Assembly (NCBI GenBank): GCA_001600635.1
Contig: BCKL01000008.1
Location: 653,770 to 717,769 of the forward strand
Length of the DNA: 64,000 nucleotides
Source: Leucosporidium creatinivorum
Lineage: Eukaryota; Basidiomycota; Microbotryomycetes; Leucosporidiales; Leucosporidiaceae
Reading direction: 5' to 3'
Shown here: in pieces, positions 24,435-34,706 of the stretch
Numbering within the stretch: position 1 is the first letter of the stretch
How the letters are laid out: each line of letters starts with the position of its first letter
The notes under the pieces: model-generated
Seen by the model: the letters and a program-made list of their open reading frames with translations, nothing else
Database searches by the model: none
What the model was told of the DNA's origin: nothing
Position numbers and translations under genes: made by a program

Positions 24435-25500
24435 TTACGAGGATCCAGCCCCCTGCTCAGCTACTCCCGCCGAATCGCTCCCCGCCTGGCCTTCCCCCTC
24501 CTCCAAATGCTGCCGTACATAAGCCGCCACGGCCGCCCAGCGAGCTTCGGCCTGCTTCGTTCCTCGTCCCTCGGCGAGTGCGATGCCGTTGTAGAGCATG
24601 GTCGAGTGACTGCCGTTTCGTTGCGAGAAGATGTCGGTCCAGGTGAGGCGGTCGTCGGTGCGGGTGCCGAGGGCCAGGGTGGAAGGGCCGGGGGTGACAT
24701 CTGCGAGCTCGGAGAAGGAGTCAGCGGGTTTCTTCAGGCAGATGTGAGGCTCAGGAGCGCTCGACCGAAGCTGACCTTCCTCCGGGTCGCTAGGCGGAGT
24801 CTTCCTCTTGCGCGAGTGTCGAGCCTCCAAGTTCCGCAGCGCTATCGTCTTGAGCTCCTCGGCAGCAGCGGCGAGTCCAGGGAAGACGGCGGTAGAGAAG
24901 ACCCCATCCAACCACGCCAGCCATTCTTGAGGTTCGGCTTCCATCATGAGGGCGCCCAAGTACGCTTCGAAGACGTCGGCGAGGATGTCCTGTTGCTGGT
25001 GAAAGGGTAGACGATGACTGCCTGGTGCAAAGTTGGTCGGAGCACAGCGAATTCGAGGGGAGAAGCCGTAAGCCCAAGCGAGGTAGGCGAGGGTGTCGTT
25101 GCGAACGAGCTTCTCCTTGAGTTGCTGTAACAGAGCACAGAGGTCAGCGAAAAGATCCCAAGTCAAGCTAGGTCATTACCGAGCTCACCGAAAGGCAGCC
25201 CGAGCTGAGAGAAGGATACCTCTGTGCCAACGCCCTGCTTGCGTGCTGGGAAAGTCCTCCATCTCCTACAAATTCCTCCCGCTGATAGCTCTGAGCTTCT
25301 CGTTCGTAGTAGTCGGCTGCCAAGGTGCTGCTGTTGCCGTTTGAGAGCGGGAAGAAGCTCGAGTGGGTAAAGATGCGCTGGCGAAGAGTGGGGGAGCGGA
25401 TTGAAGGGAGCGGAGGTAGGGCTGTAGGCTGTAGTGGTAGACCAGGTGCTCTCCAAGCGGATGGTGGTGGATCGAGAACGATCCCTGATGAGAGGGCCAT
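24435..25500 (-). CDS. RNase III domain plus dsRNA-binding domain protein
   Basis: One RNase III domain and a C-terminal double-stranded-RNA-binding domain. Exon 1 gives LRQRIFTHSSFF and the signature REEFVGDGGLSQHASRALAQ; later exons give LVRNDTLAYLAWAYGF, then QQDILADVFEAYLGALMMEA and a dsRBD-like stretch ending AEARWAAVAAYVRQHLEE. Aligned to bacterial RNase III, the metal ligands E41, D45, D114 and E117 appear kept, while the first signature Glu (E38) is Gln. It could be a processing endonuclease of the Rnt1/Pac1 kind or a mitochondrial ribosomal protein of the mL44 (MRPL3) kind; the short length, about 320 residues, suits either. Start uncertain: the ATG at 25500 is chosen, with an in-frame ATG at 25572 adding a basic segment. 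Confidence 0.75.
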
Positions 25501-25965
25501 CTCCGACGCGTGACGAGAGCTCAAGGAGGAGGGAGCGAGGTCGCGACTCCTCTGTTTCCGCTTCCCCCCCAATTTACGCTCTTCATATCACTACAGCCAT
25601 GGCGCAGAACGAATTCGCCGATCCTCACGAGCTGCAAAGTTAAGAGCTCCCAAGATAAGCAAGCAGCGAAACGCTTCCGTACGCGGATGGCGAGGAGCAG
25701 CTCGTGCCGAACCATCGCCGAAGTCCTGCTCGAGCAAGTTGCGCTCGCTTGCTGGGGCTGTAGGACTGATGTGCAGCTCGCTCAGATGTACAAACGAGTA
25801 GATGGATCGACAGTTTGGCATTAAACATTTCCATACAGCTTCAAAGGAGTGTCTGCAAGAAACAACGAAAAGAGTGGGAAGGAAAGGGATGCTACGACGG
25901 TGAAAGGCGAACTTCTACTCCAGGGCTTCATCCTTGTCTTTGTACAGTGGTAGCGGTCGAGGCGT
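25501..25965. promoter_or_regulatory. RNase III-like gene upstream region
   Basis: The 465 bp between the RNase III-like gene start and the 3' end of the ferritin-like gene, both minus. No gene seen. Confidence 0.35.
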
Positions 25966-27287
25966 TTAGTAAGGGACCTCGGTGGCGGCGAAGGGGACCT
26001 CGACGATGGCGGGTCCGGCGACGACGATGTCGTCGGAGAGGGTAGCGTTCTTGCTGGCGAGGATGACGTCTGTAAGGTAGCAAAAGTGAGCTCGAGTAGG
26101 GTGCAGAGAGAAGGGAGATGCGTACACTGCTGTCCGTACATGCCCTCGGGAACCATGACCGAGCCGTCAGATCCAACGGCGACGGCAGTCTGTCCGGTGG
26201 CCATGAGGAAGCTGTAGGGCGGTAGAGACAGTCAGCGGTGCTCCGAGAGTTGTAGTGTAGATGGTGAGACTCACAGAGCGAACTTTCCGGAGACGTCGCC
26301 GTCGTAGGAGAGGGTGGTCTTGCCGTCGGCGAGCGCCGAAGCCTTCAGGACGGGGAAGGCCTTGACGGGGAGGGTGGGGTTGGATGCTGGGCAGCTGGTG
26401 ATGAATTGTGCGGCAAGCGAGTAAACCTCGTTAAGCCCGAGGTTGGTATCGAAGGCCTGGAGACGGGGAGCCGAGGTCAGCTTCGGCGAGGACGAGAAGA
26501 TGATACTAGAACTTGCTTGGGGAAAAGAGTCCCCGTTCTGTGCGGCTCCACGGATCCACGCGGAGTGGCGAGCCTGTAGTAAGGACGGCCAACGAGTCAG
26601 CTTGGTGATCGAAAACCTGCGCCGAGAGCGGCTTACCTCGACCGAGAGGACATCGGCGGCGTAAGTGAGGTAGGCTGGGCTAGTAATTAAAGCTGCGGCA
26701 CCAGCGTACGCGGACACTCCAACTCCCTCGAGCTGCTGGGCCACAGCGATGAAGGATTCCGGCGAGTTGTCAGGAAAGGCGTACGAGCAAGCCTGGGTTG
26801 CGTTGGCTCCAGCGGCCTCCAGGGCTCCCGTGAGGAACTTGACGTGCGCAGATTCGTGGGACGAGATCTCGCTGACCCTGTAGCGAACCCACTCGGGGAA
26901 GGATGCCGACTCGAAAGCGGCAGCGGAATACTTGGCGAGTCCTTGCTTGTAGAAGGCGGCCTCGAGGTGCTCAAGGGTGAGGGCGACTGCAGTAGGTAAA
27001 CAGAGTGGTCAGCTTCATGTGAGGCTGCAGATGGGGACGAGAAAGGCAGCGGTAGCCAGGCAGCGGAGAGAGGAGACGGGCCGGGAGCGAGCGCCGAAGG
27101 AGGAGGGGATGGCTGCCTGAGAGGTGGAAGGCGCATAGAATAGCGACTTACAGTTGAGGACGGTAGCGTCGATGTTAGGCCTGGAGGAGGCGGGGCCAGG
27201 AGCAGCCGTGCTGTTCTCACGCTTGGCGAGAGGAGCGGCGACGGCGAGGGAGGCGGTAGCGAGGGTGGCGAGGATTCCGGTGCGCAT
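25966..27287 (-). CDS. Secreted ferritin-like domain protein (Rds1 / Ferritin_2 type)
   Basis: Secreted protein of the fungal Rds1-type ferritin-like family, often stress- or starvation-induced; its biochemical role is unsettled. The signal peptide MRTGILATLATASLAVAAPL is followed by a KR site. The four-helix core shows LTLEHLEAAFYKQGLAKYS, VSEISSHESAHVKFLTGALE, FIAVAQQLEGVGVSAYAGAA and YLTYAADVLSVEARHSAWIR, placing the Glu and His residues typical of the fold. C-terminal beta-rich domain: GKTTLSYDGDVSGKFALF and ATGQTAVAVGSDGSVMVPEG, ending VPFAATEVPY at 25966. Five or so short introns. Confidence 0.85.
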
Positions 27288-28340
27288 GTTGTGAAGGGCT
27301 CGAGGTGGTAGTGAGGTGTAGGAAAGAGAGAGTCGAACTTGAGAATCCCCGCCTCTTGTACAAGATCGACCCCTCCGTCATCGCCGTCGAACGACGGTTG
27401 CAGTCGACTCGAACGGGGTATGGTACGAGTCCTCGATGGGGATGCCGTGGGGCCCAGACGACAAGCACAGAGCCGATGCAGCGGATTGGAGTTGCAGGAT
27501 CGTCTCGGCGTCACCGCCTAAATGAAAAGATCGGCGCCGGCGATGGCTCGACGAAGCCGATGCTCGTTCTGACTGGCTCGAGAGACAGCAGCGCCCCGTG
27601 GCATAAGTCCAGATCATAACGCAGCGCTTGCCGAGCTCCTTGGTGACCAACACCGAGCAGAAAAGAGACGACGAAGGATGGTTCGAGCTGCATTCGGCCA
27701 AGATTCGGCGAAACTCTGCAGACGACCGCGTGAGCCGATGCGCTTCGTGGTAAGGGCAAAAATGCTCACCTGGACCATCCATCCAACTCAAGTCTCAGCG
27801 GAATCTGACCCGGAAAGCCCAACTGAGCCATCGAACGAGCTCTGGCAGCGCCTGGGCGCTCAAGCGCTCAAGCCCCGCCTGCTCCTTTGGGCCGACTCGG
27901 CGCCGAGGTGCGCCTGGGGCAGCAAGAGGCATGTTTTGTATTAGTCCGTTTTGATGTCATAGGTGCTCGGCGCAAGCAGCTCGTCATCCTGCAAGAAGAG
28001 CGGCAAGCGGAAGCCGAGCGTGGGCCTCCTTGCCTGACCCAGCGCCGAGGCGAGGAGCAGCAGCCGGTAGACACCCAGAAGCAGCAAAGAAAGCTGTAGG
28101 ATTGTAGGACTGCAATGGCGAGTCGAGTCTGAGACGAAGATGTAGCAAGAGATCTAGCTGCCTAAGTTCGAGCGAGGACAACACTCTCCTTCTGACCAAG
28201 TCCTTCGCATCGCTTCGGTCTCATCTCTGTGAGCTTTTGAATCCAATTATAAGCTACAGAAGCACTCCTCTCACGTTCGGTAACCCTACAGCGCTGCCAG
28301 CTCGAGTATCGGCCGCTGAGGACCAACGCGCCCCATCAAC
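27288..28340. promoter_or_regulatory. Divergent intergenic region, ferritin-like gene / VPS5
   Basis: About 1.05 kb between divergent ATGs. No supported gene. TCGGCG/CGCCGA copies at 27531-27545, 27890-27905 and 27965-27975, and CTACAG copies close to the VPS5 start (28255, 28287). Confidence 0.4.
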
Positions 28341-31300
28341 ATGGCCGGCTTTCGCGATGAAGACGAGGACTTTGCGGACCTACTGCCACCGCCTACGATG
28401 ACTAGCTCGAGCTACGCTTTCACCTCGGAGAACGACGTAGAGGACATGGCAGCCGACCCTTGGGGCGACACGACGTCGAGCGGTAGCGCCCTCTACGAGC
28501 CTTCGCCCTTCACCAGCACCTACGAGCCTCAGTCGCCCGAGCAGCAGTCAGCTTTACCACCAGCTACCCCTTCTTCCTACGACGAACCGCGAGGCTTCAC
28601 TCGCGAAAGCGCGCCAGAGCCAGAGACGCCCGCCTACTCGAGGACGGCGTCGACATCCTACAACTACGACAGCTACCAGGAAGAGCCCACATCTCCCATC
28701 GCACCTACATCACCCTTCCAGGCTCCCTACTCGCCTCCTGCCGCCGCCGAGCAGACGCCGTTTGGCTCGCCGCCCGTTTCGCCGTCACGCACCTCCAACT
28801 CGGCCTACTCGCCGACCTCGTCAACGAAGCAGTTCGGCAAGCCAGATCTCTCGGCTCTACTAGGCGAGGAGAAGCCTATCCTACCCAAGTTTGCCAGACG
28901 CGAGGCGCCCGAGGGAGTCGCCGGACCGCTGGGCAGCAAGATCGCAGTGCTCCCAGTGAGCTCGATTGGGAAGAAGCCTGTCGGAGGAGCATTAGCGACG
29001 CTATTAGGTTTAGAGGTGGACCAGGCGGAGGCCAAGAAGGAGAAGGAGAGACAAGAGGCGGCGAGGAGGGCCAAGGAGCAGGCTGCGAAGGTCGCTCCTC
29101 CGCCAGTCCCAGCAGTCAAAGAGGAGCCGAAGGAGGAGGTCCTAGAGGGTTTGAAGGAAGTGCCTCCACCACCAGCAAGCGCAGAAGAGCCCACTCCCCC
29201 GCTCACCGAATCGACACCTCTCGCCGAACCCACCGCCGACACTTCCACCACCGATGCTCCCGCATCGGAACCCCTTCCTCCTACACCTACCATCACCGAA
29301 GCCATCCCTCCACCAGTCCTCGTCGCTCTCTCCACCCCTCTTCCGCCATCGCCCTCCGTTTCTCCACCACCACCAGCCGACTCGAGCGCGCTCGCTCCTC
29401 GACCGCCCGCCCTCTCCCGCACCTCATCAACAGCGGGCTCAATGCTCTCCGTCGACTCCTCGCAAGGTAACGGCGTCTACGACAACATCGTCAGCCCGAT
29501 GGAAGCAGAAGGAGCCAGCGAGGCATGGCCTGGGGAGGAGGGCAAGGGCTCGGTCGAAGGGCTCGAGCAGAAGCTTGAGGCGCTCAAGGTCGACACCTCA
29601 TCGACTGGAGATGACGAGAAGGCCTCCATGAATACGTCCGAGCCCACGCCTACCGAGTCAAGCGGCGAGCAACTCCCTTCCTCCGAGACGGCCACCCTCA
29701 CTCCCACTCCCTCGACTCCACCACCAGCGCCAGCAACTTCCCTCCCTCCCCCCATCGAGACTGGTCCCGACCTCTTCGCGCAATACACGTACACGGAAGC
29801 GCCGTCGCCAGCAACCAGTAGCGCTCGACCTTCCTTCTCCGAGGGACCCGTCTCGCCCACAACGGCACGCGGTTTCCGAAGCTACAACGGTAGCACCGAC
29901 GAGGGCGTGTTTGGCGCTACAGACGACGCCGACAGCTTGCGAGGGACCTACAGCCGGAGCGTAGTGGTTAGTGAGGGAGGCGAGGACGTCTCGGAGCCGA
30001 TGGATGCGGAGAGGGCGGGCATCACTTCGCCACCGCTACCACCGCTTCCCACGATGGGCTCGCCTTCGGTCGGCACCTCGCCCAGGAGCACAGAGATTGG
30101 AGGTTCGCTTGGCCCGACCTTCATCATCTCGGTCGGCGATCCGCAGAAGATTGGAAGCAGCCTCAACGTGGCGGCTCAGCACACCGTCTACACCGTTCGC
30201 ACGAGGGTGAGTCTTTGAGCACTATCGCGCTCGTCGGCTTCGAGCTGACCCTCTACACTCGCTCGCAGACCACCTCGAAGGCCTTCCGCAAGAACGACTT
30301 CTCGGTCCTCCGTCGCTTTAGCCACTTCCTCTGGCTCTTCGACGCTCTCACTCTCAACAACCCAGGAGTCATCGTCCCCGGCATGCCCGAGAAGAACGCG
30401 CTTGGTGCGTATCGACCTCTCGCGCTGCTACTCGCCTCGCTGACCCTCGCCCTCAATCTGCAGGTCGCTTCGGAGCCGATTTCGTCGAGAACCGTCGCTC
30501 GGGTCTGCAAGCGGCGCTCATGAAGATCGTATCGCATCCCATGCTCGTTGGCGACCCTGACTTGCGCCTCTTCCTCGAGAGCGACACCTTCTCCATTGAC
30601 GTGAGCCTGTTTCCCCCGGTTATGACCAGCCGCTCAGGCTAACGGCTCCCAATCTCACAGATCAAGCAACGCAAGCTCGACACTGGAGCAGAGAGCAAGG
30701 GTCTTTTCGCGTCGCTCAGCGGCGCGATCAGTGGTCCTTCCTTCGTCGAGTTCGACGAGGTGCGCTTTCGCTGTCTCTCACATCCTTCTCGACCCTCGCT
30801 GACCATTTTGCTCTCACTCGCAGTACTTCGACACCCGCCGCCACATCCTCGACACCTTCGAAACTCAACTCCGCTCTCTCCTCACCTCCCTCTCCTCCGC
30901 CTCGAAAGTCCGCCACTCACTCCAATCCTCCATCTCCGAACTGCAGTCCGCCTTCCTCGGATTGGCGCAATGCGACCTCTCCCCGACTCTGCGCAAGGTC
31001 TTGGAGGACGCTGCCAGGCTACAGGAGAAGTTGAGGAGATTGAGCGAGGAGCAGAGCGCGAGTGAGGAGATGATTGGAGGATTGAACTCGGTCGCTGAGG
31101 GATACGCGAGGCTGTGCGCTAGTGCTCGGGTACGTTTCCTCGCCTTGTCTTAGCCCTCAAGAGCTCGAGCTGACCTTCCTCTTCCTCTCCCAACAGCTCG
31201 TCTTCGGCGCTCGCATTAAAGCCTACCACGTCTGGCAGTCAGCCGAGTCATCGCTGAGGAAGACCAAGACGGCTCACGAGAAGGCCAAGAAGTCGGGCAG

Positions 31301-31979
31301 GACCCACTCGGAGCTGCTGGGCCTGTCTGTGTCGGAGATTGCCGAGGTGAGTTTCAGCCGTCTTCCTTCTCGCTGAATCGTCCCCTCTCCTCCCCTCCTC
31401 CTTCGCATCGTACCGTGTTCCGTCCTCCCCCTTTTCTTCTCCTTGCGCATCCCCCACCCCTTTCATGCAGTTAAGGCGGGGGACACCAGGCTCGAGAGCG
31501 TCGTCTCATTGACCCTGCTTCTTTCCCCTGCTGCCCCCGCCCCTGCTTCCCCCCTTCCTCGCTCCCTCCCTCGCTCCCTCCTCCTCCTCGCATATTCCAA
31601 CCGAGCAGAACGGCAGCTTACGACTTACTTTTGGCAACCAGGCCGAACGGAGAATGCTCGACGCCAAGCAGGACTTTGAGGACGTGAGCAAGTTGACCAA
31701 GGCCGAGATGGCGAGGTTCGACAAGGAGAAGGTGGAGGACTTTAAGAAGGCTATCGAAGATTATGCGGATGGTCTGGCGACGAGGCAGAGGGAGGTGAGT
31801 TGGGTCTTGATGGGCGCGTTCTCCTCACCGAGTCGAACGGAGGAAGCTGACTGGTGTCGTTGTCGACATAGGTCGTCGCTGCATGGCAAGTCTACCACGA
31901 CATGCTCGTCAACGTCGTCGCTGCCAACACTCAGCCATCACCGACTTCTCTCCCATCGCCGACCACCGCCGAGGAGTAG
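28341..31979 (+). CDS. VPS5: Retromer sorting nexin Vps5 (SNX1/2-like, PX-BAR)
   Basis: Membrane-bending subunit of the endosomal retromer. A first exon of about 1.87 kb encodes a long disordered N-terminus rich in Pro, Ser, Thr and Glu. The PX domain then starts with FIISVGDPQKIG, continues HTVYTVRTRTTSKAF, and includes RRFSHFLWLFDAL, NNPGVIVPGMPEKNALG (the phosphoinositide loop) and FVENRRSGLQAALMKI. The BAR domain covers FDEYFDTRRHILDTFETQLR, LGLAQCDLSPTLRKVLEDAA, RIKAYHVWQSAESSLRKT and the terminal DGLATRQREVVAAWQVYHDM. It ends at 31979. Introns are 50-110 nt except one of 295 nt (31347-31641). The family call is strong. Confidence 0.93.
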
Positions 31980-32370
31980 CAGATTAAAGCCGAGCCTGGT
32001 CGTCTTTCGTAATTGCATACCTCGTCAATAGCAGTCATTTCCTTGTCCTTCTTCGCGCACAGGTCTATCTTCACACTTTTGAGCGAGAGCCGCGAGCCGT
32101 TGGAGAGAAGATGAAGCCTTCCTTTGTCTTGAGGCTTTGTCGGCTCAGAAAGGGTGACGCTCGGACCGCTTCTTCCTCGCCTTTCGGCAGCTTGGCGAGG
32201 TCGAGCTCATCACATTGGGGGAAGGCCGAAGAAGCTCTTTTGTGGTCGAGAGGCCATCGTGTCGTGGCTTGGCGAGCGTGAGGGCTACAAGAGCGCTTCT
32301 TCGCCTTCTCCTCTATTTCCTCTGCCTCGTTGACTTTCCCTATCTCCAAGCACTCCACCCGTTTATCAGC
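31980..32370. promoter_or_regulatory. Upstream region of the SnoaL-like gene
   Basis: The 391 bp between the VPS5 stop and the next ATG. No gene supported; contains a 3' UTR and a promoter. Confidence 0.35.
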
Positions 32371-32975
32371 ATGCCCATCACCCACGAGTCCATCACTGCG
32401 GCCTTCGCTCCCCTCTCCACCGAGAACCACATGGCCTTCTTTGCCACTTCAGTCTCGCCCGACGTCGTCTGACAGTACGGTGCACCCGGAGCTACCCACC
32501 CGCTCGCGGGCCGCTACCAAGGAATGCCAGCTTTCGTCGCTGGGACTTTCAGCAAGCTCGGCGGCTGTTTTGCCCGTGGGTCTCTCTCCTTTCGTGATCG
32601 CCGAAGCTCAGCGGCGTTCATTGCTGGTCAGCTGCCTCTACCTCGACCAACTCGCTGACCTACTCTCACTATTGCCATATCTACATAGCACCCCTCAAGA
32701 TGACCCTCACTTCCGTCCTGGTCGACAGCAGCAAGAACACCGCCATCGTCGAGCTCCGCACCGTCGGCGAGGCTAAGTCGGGCGCCTCCATCGACACCAC
32801 AGCCGTCTGGATCGTGAAGGCCGACGAGCAGGATGTCTTCACTGAGATCACGAGCTATGTGGACTCGGCTTTCCTTGTGGAGTCAGTTGCATCGGGGTTC
32901 GGCGCGTGCGACTGGAGCTGACCGAGTTTTGTTCGGCGCAGGCTGCTGGAGAGCAACAAGCAGTACATGGCTTGA
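32371..32975 (+). CDS. SnoaL-like (NTF2-fold) small protein with one in-frame TGA
   Basis: Small NTF2-fold protein of the SnoaL-like type, common in fungi and of unknown role. Exon 1 starts at 32371 and reads MPITHESITAAFAP through SPDVV, then meets TGA at 32470-32472. The same frame continues with family-like sequence GATHPLAGRYQGMPAFVAGT and FSKLGGCFA. Two normal introns join this to PPLKMTLTSVLVDSSKNTAI and VFTEITSYVDSAFLVE, and a last exon LLESNKQYMA ends at 32975. In relatives a Trp usually follows the DVV position, so TGA replaces an expected TGG. No intron of workable length removes it. This may be a recent pseudogene, an assembly error or readthrough; the gene is otherwise intact. Confidence 0.65.
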
Positions 32976-33253
32976 GTGAGGTTTGTAGACGGGCGGTGAA
33001 GGGGTCAGTAGTAATTTATCGAGGCGTTCCGCAGTGTCTTGATGCAGAGGCGAAGGCTCGACCCGTCGCTTGCTCCAGGACCTCGGCGATGCTGGTGAGC
33101 AGACTGTAGGGGCTCCTGAGGGCTCGGTATTGATACCAAAGCGATCCTGCGAGGCTGTTGGGTGATGTAGGTCGATGTAGGAGGTCGACAAGAAGCGCGA
33201 GAACCTCGAAACGCCTCTTTCTCCCTCCCTCGCCCTCCAAGCCTCAGAACGAT

Positions 33254-33741
33254 ATGATCGCACCTATTCAGGGAATGTTGAAGAAGCATGTTCGTCTTTC
33301 CGCATCTCTCTAGCCCCTCCCAGTCCCGAGCTACGCCCAACGAGCTCCAGCGCCGCCGAAACGAGTGTTAGAACGAGCAGGAGAGCTGACCGTCGGCGCT
33401 CGCCCTTTGCTTCCCTCTGCCACAGTTGCTCACCCACCTGAGCATCGGAATCGGAGGAGGACTCATCTCCGGCTACGCGTGGTGGTGCGCTACAGCTTCA
33501 TCCTGACGAGGATTGAAGGCGACTCGACCCGGCAGGCGCAGGACGCTGATTCGTTGTCCTTTTCCCTCGACTACGCTGGTGTTGATGCGCTACAGGTACA
33601 CCTTCCACACTCCCAAGATCGCCATTCGTGACGCTTGGTACGTTCCCTCTGATCTTCGGGGCCGAGGGAGAAAGAGCGGAGCTGACTGGCGAGTGTTGTT
33701 GGCGTAGGTACCTCGAGCACCAGGGCGACAAGTCCAACTAA
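33254..33741 (+). CDS. Cytochrome c oxidase subunit VIIa (Cox9/Cox7a-like), copy 1
   Basis: Single-pass accessory subunit of mitochondrial complex IV. Four exons join to a 56-residue product: MIAPIQGMLKKH, LLTHLSIGIGGGLISGYAWW (membrane segment), YTFHTPKIAIRDAW, then YLEHQGDKSN. Introns have GTTCGT, GTGCGC and GTACGT donors, CTGAC branch sites and AG acceptors, and each joins in frame through a split codon or a clean boundary. The opening APIxGMLKK and the RDAWY position match fungal Cox9. The C-terminus is shorter and less charged than in standard Cox9, which makes it the diverged member of a tandem pair with the next gene 209 bp downstream. Confidence 0.82.
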
Positions 33742-33950
33742 GCGCGTCGACGTGCTGTCGTGCAGGGAATACGATATCGGGGCGGTAGCAGTTCAGTGAA
33801 ATGGGAGAAGGAGGACAACCCAGGGACTCGGCGATTTGTTCGGCGCTCGGAGAGAGGGCGAAGGGCTTCGAGGGACTTCTGGCGCGCCGCCAGCGAGAGC
33901 TTTCTCCTCCTGCTTCCGACGTCTACAGCTCACCCAACACATCCTACACC

Positions 33951-34447
33951 ATGCCACCAATCCCTCCCATCAAGGGCATGCTCCTCAGGAGCGTGAGTAC
34001 CATCCCCCTTCCCCTGCTCGGGCCGCTCGCTCTCTTCGCTCGGAACGACGACTAACGCTCAGCGCGCTTGAATCGCAACGTACAGGCGCTCACCCACATC
34101 ACCATCGGCCTCTCCTCGGGCATCGTCGCTGGCTGCTACTTCTGGTAAGCTACAGTCTTTCGAGAGGGAGAGATCGGGTGCGCCGAGAAGGCAGGGGAAG
34201 GTGCAGGGCGTCGTGATTTCTGAAGACGCAGAGGTAGGGATGGAAGCTGACTTTTGATTTGCTCGTCTACACGAAGGTACGGCATCCGCGGTAATGAGGG
34301 TGAGGTCTCCTTCTCTCCTTCGCCCGCCGAGCTCGGCGCGCCTTTGGCAAAGGACCAACGAGCTAACGCGTCTTCTCGACAACAGTTCGCGTGCGCGATG
34401 AGTACTACGCCAAGCTGCAGAGGGAGAGGGATGGCGTACAGGCTTGA
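33951..34447 (+). CDS. COX9: Cytochrome c oxidase subunit VIIa (Cox9/Cox7a), copy 2
   Basis: Second Cox9-type subunit of complex IV, 58 residues after splicing: MPPIPPIKGMLLRS, ALTHITIGLSSGIVAGCYFW (membrane segment), YGIR, VRVRDEYYAKLQRERDGVQA. It has the same four-exon plan as copy 1, with introns at matching positions (after residue 14, inside the codon for the Trp after the membrane segment). The C-terminal RDEYYAKLxRER is the classic Cox9 matrix-side helix end. Stop at 34445-34447. It runs in the same direction as copy 1 and converges on PRP4. Confidence 0.85.
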
Positions 34448-34706
34448 GAAAAGGGAGGAGGAAGAGCTGGGACTTGAGACTCGGGGCGAGAGTTCGGCGA
34501 GGCCGGCGAGGAACGATTGCAAGCAGCGTCGTTCGCAGGACTTGAGCAGGGACAAAGGAGAGCTCGCGAGCGACGTACTCGCCTGCTTTATCTCGCTACT
34601 CGACTCTGCTCTTGCTCTCGACACTAGCGACATTGCGAACGACTTGTTCATTTCGAGTCTTCGCTTTTCCCTCCGACGGCCTACTCCGCACGTCCCCTCG
34701 CTGCTC

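Noticed and set aside
28805-29422. 205-codon antisense frame in VPS5
   Set aside because: Shadow of the Pro/Ser-rich VPS5 exon; Gly/Ala/Val-rich composition mirrors the sense strand.
32465-32475. Tiny intron GTCTGACAG removing the TGA in the SnoaL-like gene
   Set aside because: Nine bases is far below any workable spliceosomal intron, and the branch A would sit two bases from the AG.
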